The position numbers and the translations under genes were made by a program. The notes under the pieces are model-generated. The model made no database searches, was not told the origin of the DNA, and saw only the letters and a program-made list of their open reading frames with translations. From contig DMCR01000026.1 of the NCBI GenBank assembly GCA_003445735.1, forward strand, positions 1-7,265: a stretch of DNA of 7,265 nucleotides, written 5' to 3'. The DNA comes from Cryomorphaceae bacterium. Its GTDB lineage: Bacteria; Bacteroidota; Bacteroidia; Flavobacteriales; Schleiferiaceae. Below are positions 1 through 5,403 of the stretch, piece after piece; positions within the stretch are counted from its first letter, which is position 1; the number at the start of each line of letters is the position of its first letter.

Positions 1-1007
1 ACAGAACTGAAGAATGGCGCCCTATCGCATTGGAGGATAGCTTATTTACCGAGCTATCGCAAGTCCCCTATGTGGACCAAATCTTTCCTGTCGTCCAAAA
101 GGCCTCCCTTTTAGTAAATCCAAAAAAAGATATGTTCGAAGGTGTTCAAATTCAAGGATTTACAACTGGTAACTTCGAGTACTTTCGAGAATTTTTCAGC
201 ACCAACGGAGGTCCCATTGACGGTCGATATGGATGCTGGATCTCGAGCAAATTGGCGGCGAGCTTGCGACTAGAGATAGGCGATACCGCTGTCTTAACGG
301 TACTTAAGGGGCAACGCGGCCTACCTAGATTGATAAACACTAAAATCTACGGAACCTATACCTCTGGCTTGGATGAATTTGACCGTCAAAATGTGCTGAT
401 GTCAGATGTGGATGTTCGCCGATTAAACGGATGGAATAACGACAGTGTCAGCGCCTATATAGTCCACCTCAACACCCCGGAACAGCGCAGTACACTCAGT
501 GCCTATTGGAACGCCCTGGTCCCCTACGACCTCCAAGTAAGTGCCTTGGAATCTCGCCATCCGGCCATCTTCGGGTGGTTAGCATTGTTTGACACCAATA
601 TAGTCTTGGTATTGGCCATTGTACTCATTATAGCCCTTTCCAACCTTATCACTGCCCTATTGGTGCTCATCATCGACCGAACACGAATGATTGGTATGCT
701 CAAAGCCATGGGCGCACCGAATCGCATGGTTTTGCAGGTGTTTCAATGGTTGAGTCTCAATATTTTGGTTAAAGGATTACTCATTGGTAATGCCGTAGGT
801 CTAGGACTGAGCGCATTGCAGCAATGGTTTAAATGGATCCAATTGGACCCAAGTACCTATTACATCGCTTCCGCCCCCATCCATTTCGATTGGGCTTGGA
901 TTATCGGTGCAAACCTAGCCTTCATCCTCGTCGCCTACTTCATCCTGCTCATCCCTGTGCGTTGGATTGCTCGTTTACAACCTATTCAGAGCATCCGCTT
1001 TTCATAG
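1..1007 (+). CDS. FtsX/LolC-LolE-type ABC transporter permease, 5' truncated by window edge
   Basis: This is the C-terminal part of an inner-membrane permease of an ABC transporter in the MacB/FtsX/LolCE superfamily. The frame is open from the left edge (first full codon at base 3), so the true start and the first membrane helix lie outside the window; about 334 residues are visible, against roughly 400 for a full LolC/E-type protein. Seen: a soluble periplasmic-type domain (about residues 1-190), then three hydrophobic segments near 197-226, 245-272 and 295-320. After the first comes the cytoplasmic-loop motif MIGMLKAMGAP, typical of FtsX permeases, and the protein ends in RLQPIQSIRF, resembling the family's usual tail. 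Family knowledge: such permeases pair with a LolD/MacB-like ATPase to extract lipoproteins or move other substrates across the envelope. No ATPase gene is visible here, so the substrate is open. The family call is strong; the lipoprotein-release role is an inference. Confidence 0.88.
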   Translation, partial: RTEEWRPIALEDSLFTELSQVPYVDQIFPVVQKASLLVNPKKDMFEGVQIQGFTTGNFEYFREFFSTNGGPIDGRYGCWISSKLAASLRLEIGDTAVLTVLKGQRGLPRLINTKIYGTYTSGLDEFDRQNVLMSDVDVRRLNGWNNDSVSAYIVHLNTPEQRSTLSAYWNALVPYDLQVSALESRHPAIFGWLALFDTNIVLVLAIVLIIALSNLITALLVLIIDRTRMIGMLKAMGAPNRMVLQVFQWLSLNILVKGLLIGNAVGLGLSALQQWFKWIQLDPSTYYIASAPIHFDWAWIIGANLAFILVAYFILLIPVRWIARLQPIQSIRFS

Positions 1008-1027
1008 TAAGAACTCTCCTATCTTTA
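999..1027 (+). promoter_or_regulatory. weak Bacteroidota-type promoter candidate before the synthase gene
   Basis: The octamer TATCTTTA at 1020-1027 matches seven of eight positions of the Bacteroidota -7 consensus TAnnTTTG. A poor -33-like TTTT lies at 999-1002 with a 17-base spacer; consensus would be TTG/TTTG with about 19. A start a few bases downstream would give a leader of about 20 bases before the ATG at 1055. The upstream element overlaps the end of the permease gene. In AT-rich intergenic DNA such a match can arise by chance, so this is a suggestion only. Confidence 0.22.
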
Positions 1028-1054
1028 GGGCACCAAAACAAACTGAAGCAGCAC

Positions 1055-2413
1055 ATGCGCCCTATTTACGACAGCATTCTCGAGACCATCGGCGATACGC
1101 CCATGATCAAACTCAATAAAATCGCCCAAGATTTCCCTTGCCCCGTCTATGCAAAGGTGGAATACTTCAACCCTGGACATAGCGTGAAGGACCGCATGGC
1201 CTTGAAGATGATTGAAGATGCGGAAGCACGCGGAGATTTGAAGCCTGGCGGGACCATTATCGAGTGTACCTCAGGGAATACGGGTATGGGGCTTGCTCTA
1301 GCAGCTATTGTCAAGGGATATAAACTCATTTGTACTCTGAGTGATAAGCAGAGTAAAGAGAAAATGGACATCCTTCGCGCCATGGGTGCTGAAGTGTATG
1401 TTTGTCCTACCAATGTTGCTCCCGAACATCCGGACAGCTACTACAGCGTCGCCTCTAGATTAAACAAAGAGATTCCAAACTCATTTTACCCATACCAATA
1501 CGACAACCTCAGCAACCGCGAGGCCCATTATGAAAGCACGGGACCTGAGATTTGGGAACAAACCGAAGGCAAGGTGACCCACTTTATCGTTGGTGTTGGC
1601 ACCGGAGGTACCATTTCTGGCGTAGGGAAATATTTGAAGGAACAGAACCCAAATATTAAAGTATGGGGAATCGACACGTACGGATCGGTGTTCAAAAAAT
1701 ACCATGAAACTGGAGAGTTCGATGAGAAAGAGATTTATAGCTACATCACTGAGGGAATTGGGGAAGATATCTTGCCTAAGAATGTCGATTTTTCTGTCAT
1801 TGATTACTTCGAGAAGGTTACGGATAAAGACGGCGCGTTGGCCACTCGGGAATTGGCCAAAAAAGAAGGGCTATTCTTGGGCTACAGTTGTGGATCCGCG
1901 TTCCAAGGACTCCGTCAACTCAAAGACCAGCTGACCCCTGAGGATGCAGTGGTGGTACTCTTCCACGATCATGGCTCACGTTATGTAGGCAAGGTATACA
2001 ACGACGACTGGATGCGCGACCGCGGATTCTTAGCACCCGCCAATAAAGTTGCCAAAGACCTTATCGACGGGCACAGTCATTTACCGCTGGTCACCGTAAG
2101 TACCACCGCGCCTATAAGCAATGCGGCGAGCTTGATGAAGACACACGACATTACTCAAATCCCTGTCATGCAGAACGGCCAAATGGTAGGTTCCATAGAC
2201 GATCAAACCTTGTTAAGTTCTATGGTAGACAATCCATCTAATGCGACGCTTGTCGGGGATATTATGGGGCCCGCGTACCCGGTGGTTGAACTCACTACGA
2301 GCATTGAGGATATCGCCAAGATGGTCAAAGGCGGTCACCGCGCAGTATTGGTCAAGTTTGGCGAAGGTTTGCACATCATCACCAAGCAAGACATCATCAC
2401 AGCGATGAGTTAA
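1055..2413 (+). CDS. cbs: Cystathionine beta-synthase (PLP-dependent, fold type II) with C-terminal CBS-domain pair
   Basis: A 452-residue cytoplasmic enzyme expected to join homocysteine and serine (or an activated serine) into cystathionine; related members make cysteine. Seen: NPGHSVKDR at 39-47 with the Schiff-base Lys45, the substrate loop TSGNTG at 72-77, the PLP-phosphate loop GVGTGGTISG at 180-189, GYSCGSA at 276-282 holding the serine expected near the PLP ring nitrogen, and the end of the catalytic core at NDDWMRDRGFL (316-326). Two CBS motifs follow, near 336-392 and 398-450, ending in the typical IITKQDII. The N-terminal haem-binding extension of animal CBS is absent. The ATG at 1055 is chosen because homology begins at IGDTP (12-16); upstream in-frame starts would run into the permease gene. 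No clear Shine-Dalgarno is seen. It follows the permease by 47 bases. The CBS pair (Bateman module) suggests nucleotide or S-adenosylmethionine control, but the ligand cannot be read. Cysteine synthase or H2S-forming activity is possible. Confidence 0.9.
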   Translation: MRPIYDSILETIGDTPMIKLNKIAQDFPCPVYAKVEYFNPGHSVKDRMALKMIEDAEARGDLKPGGTIIECTSGNTGMGLALAAIVKGYKLICTLSDKQSKEKMDILRAMGAEVYVCPTNVAPEHPDSYYSVASRLNKEIPNSFYPYQYDNLSNREAHYESTGPEIWEQTEGKVTHFIVGVGTGGTISGVGKYLKEQNPNIKVWGIDTYGSVFKKYHETGEFDEKEIYSYITEGIGEDILPKNVDFSVIDYFEKVTDKDGALATRELAKKEGLFLGYSCGSAFQGLRQLKDQLTPEDAVVVLFHDHGSRYVGKVYNDDWMRDRGFLAPANKVAKDLIDGHSHLPLVTVSTTAPISNAASLMKTHDITQIPVMQNGQMVGSIDDQTLLSSMVDNPSNATLVGDIMGPAYPVVELTTSIEDIAKMVKGGHRAVLVKFGEGLHIITKQDIITAMS

Positions 2414-2445
2414 GCCTATATTCCTATTATGTAACTTGTGGGGCT

Positions 2446-3879
2446 ATGGATAAAACGAACAAAACCGCCCAATTACTTCTAGCACTGACCCCATTAGTCG
2501 TGCTAATGTTACTGCTCTGGTTCAACGTAGGCTACGTCTTCGGCGATGATGCCCTGAGCGGGTCCAACCAAGTCATCCTTATGCTCAGCGCCTTCGTTGC
2601 AGCTGCTATCGGCATTGCCAATGGCACCAAGATGGAGGCCGTTTTTGAAAAAATCAAAAACAATGTGCGCGACACTACCCAAGCCATCTTCATACTGATT
2701 CTCATCGGAGGCCTCGCCGGCACCTGGCTCATCGGAGGTATTGTACCTGCAATGATATATTATGGCCTTGATTTGATCAATGTCCAATTATTTTTGCCCA
2801 CTGCCGTCATCATCTCTGCCCTAGTTAGCCTCAGCACAGGCTCCTCTTGGTCCACCACAGCCACCGTAGGTATTGCCCTTATGGGCATAGGGCAAACCAT
2901 CGGCCTCAACCCCGCTATCATAGCAGGTGCCGTCATTTCTGGCGCCTATTTCGGGGATAAACTCAGCCCTCTCAGCGATACTACCAACCTCGCGCCCGCT
3001 ATGGCAGGTACGGATTTGTTCACCCACATCCGCTACATGCTCTACACCACCATTCCATCTTTGATCGTCTCCTTAATTCTTTTTGCCATTTTGGGCTGGA
3101 GCCCAGGAGATGCCGCCATGGACGCTGCTGAAATTGCAACAGTACAATTATTATTGAAGGGATCGTTCACCATCACTCCTTGGCTGTTCGTGGTTCCCGT
3201 CGGTGTAATCGTACTCATCGCAAGTAAAACCGATGCGCTTGTAGCCATTTCCATCGGAATTTTCGGCGGGCTCGTCATGGCACTCCTATTCCAAGGCTCG
3301 TTATTACAAAGTTTAGGTAGTAGCCCATTCACTATGTATGAGGTCGCCATGCGGAGCGTGTTTGGCTCTATTACCATCTCGAGCGATCACCCTATTTTAT
3401 CTGACCTGCTAAGTACCTCGGGAATGAGCGGCATGCTCGGCACCGTATGGCTCGTTCTGAGCGCAATGGCCTTTGGCGGTGCTATGGAAGCAGCCGGCTT
3501 CTTATCGACTATAACAAGCGCGGTCATTTCTTTAGCACGCGGCACAGCCTCGCTCATTACCAGTACATTGGTCGCTTGTGGCGTGCTCAACGTAACCGCC
3601 TCCGATCAATACCTCGCCATTGTCGTTCCCGGACGCATGTTCAAAGATGTCTACCGCGAGCGAGGTTTGGCCTCAGAAAACTTGAGCCGCACACTCGAGG
3701 ACAGCGGAACCGTCACCTCAGTCTTGGTCCCTTGGAATACCTGTGGTGCCTACCAAAGCTCTGTCTTAGGCGTGGCCACGGGCGAATACTTCATGTATGC
3801 CTTCTTCAATCTCATCAGTCCGCTGATGACCCTAGTATATGCTTGGGCAGGCATTCGCATCAAACGTTTGAATGACTAA
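2446..3879 (+). CDS. nhaC: NhaC-family Na+/H+ antiporter
   Basis: A 477-residue polytopic inner-membrane protein, full length for the NhaC family, which exchanges Na+ for H+ in pH and sodium homeostasis; some relatives (MleN) swap malate for lactate coupled to Na+/H+. Seen: about ten to twelve hydrophobic segments, beginning near 9-25 and 42-60, and four family signatures: TGSSWSTTATVG at 131-142, GAYFGDKLSPLSDTTNLAPA at 166-185, NVTASDQYLAIVVPGRMF at 382-399, and LEDSGTV with VPWNTCGAY at 417-436. The acidic and polar residues in the second and fourth motifs are candidates for ion binding. The ATG at 2446 leaves a 32-base gap after the synthase gene; GTGGGG ten bases upstream is only a poor ribosome site. 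The stop overlaps the next gene by 8 bases, which argues for co-translation. Family assignment is firm; Na+/H+ exchange versus a carboxylate-linked exchange cannot be settled from sequence. Confidence 0.92.
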   Translation: MDKTNKTAQLLLALTPLVVLMLLLWFNVGYVFGDDALSGSNQVILMLSAFVAAAIGIANGTKMEAVFEKIKNNVRDTTQAIFILILIGGLAGTWLIGGIVPAMIYYGLDLINVQLFLPTAVIISALVSLSTGSSWSTTATVGIALMGIGQTIGLNPAIIAGAVISGAYFGDKLSPLSDTTNLAPAMAGTDLFTHIRYMLYTTIPSLIVSLILFAILGWSPGDAAMDAAEIATVQLLLKGSFTITPWLFVVPVGVIVLIASKTDALVAISIGIFGGLVMALLFQGSLLQSLGSSPFTMYEVAMRSVFGSITISSDHPILSDLLSTSGMSGMLGTVWLVLSAMAFGGAMEAAGFLSTITSAVISLARGTASLITSTLVACGVLNVTASDQYLAIVVPGRMFKDVYRERGLASENLSRTLEDSGTVTSVLVPWNTCGAYQSSVLGVATGEYFMYAFFNLISPLMTLVYAWAGIRIKRLND

Positions 3880-5077
3880 AACCCGCCCTATAGCGCTGGG
3901 ACTGAGGGAAAACGCTGGTCTGTTCGGTGTATTGGTCCTGATGAGTGCCTTTGTGGGCGCCATGGTCGGTTTTGAGCGCAGCCTTCTGCCTGAGCTGACC
4001 AAATCTTGGGCCGTATCCGAAACTGAAGCCGCTCTGCTCATGGTAGGAATGTTTGGCCTGAGCAAGGCCATTGCCAACCTCTTCACTGGTAACCTTATTT
4101 CAGAAATTGGCCGCAAGCGCACCCTGCTTTTGGGCTGGGCCGTGGCGTTGCAAGCTCCCCTTATCTTATTAAACTCCGGAGATAGTGCTTTCATCATCCT
4201 CGCGAACATAGCGCTGGGACTGAGCCAAGGATTTACTTGGTCGACCACAGTGATTATGAAAATTGATATCGTGGGATTAAAACACCGCGGCTCGGCCATG
4301 GGCTTAAACGAAAGCGCGGGCTATGTAGCCGTGGGACTCTCTTCAGCATTTGCCGCATACTACGCAGAAACCAGTGGCCTAATCTCTCCTATCCTATACA
4401 CAGCCATGGGTATCGTCCTTTTGGCCTCACTCATTACCGTCTTTATTCTCCCAGAAACCCAAGCATGGGCGGTATTAGAAGCGAAAACCGAGGCCATACA
4501 TCAGGATAATAATGCGGAAAGAATATTCTATAAGACCACCTGGAGCGATCCAGTACTGCGTACCATTACATGGACTGGTGTGGTAAACAACGCCAATGAT
4601 GGCGTCCTATGGGCAGTTTTACCCTCGCTACTGTTGGCCTGCGGTGAATCCTTAACGACCGTGGGTACCCTCACAGGTATTCACGCCGCTGTTTGGGGCT
4701 TGGGTCAATTATTTACGGGCCCCCTATCCAACAACGGAAAGATTCGCAACCTGCTCTGGTGGGGGATGTCCATCCAAGGCTTATCCTTAATTTTCATTGG
4801 AAACACATCGACGAATTGGCTCCCCTATATACTATTAGGACTGGGTACGGCCATGGTCTACCCTACCTTTTTGGTCGGCATCAGCGATCACAGCCACCCT
4901 AACTGGCGTCCAAAAGCATTATCGACCTATAGATTTTGGCGTGATATGGGCTACGTACTTGGTGCACTTATAGGCTACCTTGCACTACAGTTAAATGCAC
5001 CTGCCAAGGCCTTCACCGGCATAGCTGTTTTAACACTACTTGCCGGTTCCATGGTCCGATTTTCAAAACTTCAATAA
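3872..5077 (+). CDS. Major facilitator superfamily transporter, 12 TM, substrate unknown
   Basis: A 401-residue inner-membrane secondary transporter. Seen: about twelve hydrophobic segments in two halves, joined by a polar central loop near 200-228. The first half carries an MFS motif A variant, GNLISEIGRKR (73-83). Other distinctive stretches are QGFTWSTTVIMKIDIVG (119-135), GLNESAGYVAVG (144-155), VVNNANDGVLWA (237-248), AVWGLGQLFTGPLS (273-286), GTAMVYPTFLVG (325-336) and YRFWRDMGYVLGAL (353-366). From memory these motifs recur in a widespread uncharacterised bacterial MFS subgroup; I know no substrate for it. The ATG at 3872 lies inside the last codons of the antiporter gene (8-base overlap), and the next methionine is at residue 24, inside the first helix, so this start is favoured. 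Translation is probably coupled to the upstream gene. The transcript likely ends at the hairpin 40 bases downstream. The gene looks intact. Import and export are equally possible. Confidence 0.9.
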   Translation: MTKTRPIALGLRENAGLFGVLVLMSAFVGAMVGFERSLLPELTKSWAVSETEAALLMVGMFGLSKAIANLFTGNLISEIGRKRTLLLGWAVALQAPLILLNSGDSAFIILANIALGLSQGFTWSTTVIMKIDIVGLKHRGSAMGLNESAGYVAVGLSSAFAAYYAETSGLISPILYTAMGIVLLASLITVFILPETQAWAVLEAKTEAIHQDNNAERIFYKTTWSDPVLRTITWTGVVNNANDGVLWAVLPSLLLACGESLTTVGTLTGIHAAVWGLGQLFTGPLSNNGKIRNLLWWGMSIQGLSLIFIGNTSTNWLPYILLGLGTAMVYPTFLVGISDHSHPNWRPKALSTYRFWRDMGYVLGALIGYLALQLNAPAKAFTGIAVLTLLAGSMVRFSKLQ

Positions 5078-5116
5078 TCGCTAAAATCTAAATCAATGCC
5101 TTTGATTACATGATAC

Positions 5117-5145
5117 GAAAAAGCCGCCCCCGGGGCGGCTTTTTC
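5117..5145. terminator. Bidirectional intrinsic terminator between convergent genes
   Basis: Two perfectly complementary 14-base arms (5117-5130 and 5132-5145) surround one central base. The usable hairpin is a GC-only GCCGCC/GGCGGC stem with a five-base CCCGG loop, extended by five A-T pairs. Each strand thus ends in a run of five T after the GC stem, as expected for Rho-independent termination in both directions. It lies 40 bases past the MFS stop and directly abuts the stop codon of the minus-strand gene, so it should end both transcripts. Confidence 0.92.
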
Positions 5146-5403
5146 TTATTTCACAATCTGTATGCGCTGCTGGTAGAACCCGCCGTCTGAAACGATTCGG
5201 AGTACATAAGAGCCTGCACTGAGATTAGTAACATCTATATGCTGGGTGGAATCTCCGTTGCCTGGTAATTCAACTACCGTGCGGCCCAAACCATCCACAA
5301 GAGTGATCATTCCTTCCACACCAGAGGTGTGCTCCAAGGTTAATTGGGTACGAACCGGATTGGGGAAAATAGTCCACTGACCTAGGTCCATATCCTCTAC
5401 CCC
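5146..5403 (-). other. T9SS type A C-terminal sorting domain
   Basis: The last 85 or so residues form the sorting signal: IFPNPVRTQLTLEH near the start, then LVDGLGRTVVEL, a DVTNLSAGSYVLRI stretch and a final QQRIQIVK. The order 'FPNP, beta strand, D..GR.V, L.aG.Y.lri, K' is the pattern of the type A sorting domain (Por secretion system tail, TIGR04183-type). It predicts outer-membrane export and implies a type IX secretion apparatus elsewhere in the genome. Confidence 0.92.

Noticed and set aside
30..32. TTG at 30 as a start for the permease
   Set aside because: The frame stays open to the left edge and the protein lacks its expected first membrane helix, so the TTG is an internal leucine codon of a truncated gene.
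833..1054. An in-frame ATG at 833 that would lengthen the synthase by 74 residues
   Set aside because: It lies deep inside the permease gene, the extra residues look like out-of-frame translation (rich in His, Arg and Pro), and family homology begins just after the ATG at 1055.
2414..2445. Possible promoter between the synthase gene and nhaC
   Set aside because: TAACTTGT and TATATTCC only partly match TAnnTTTG and no well-spaced -33 element is present; read-through from upstream is simpler.
3447..3875. 142-codon plus-strand open frame inside nhaC
   Set aside because: It lies entirely within the well-supported nhaC in another frame; the product is rich in Arg, His and Cys with no domain.
3832..4299. 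155-codon minus-strand open frame opposite the MFS gene
   Set aside because: It overlaps the end of nhaC and the start of the MFS gene, both strongly supported, and its translation shows no recognisable family or coherent fold; it is a shadow.
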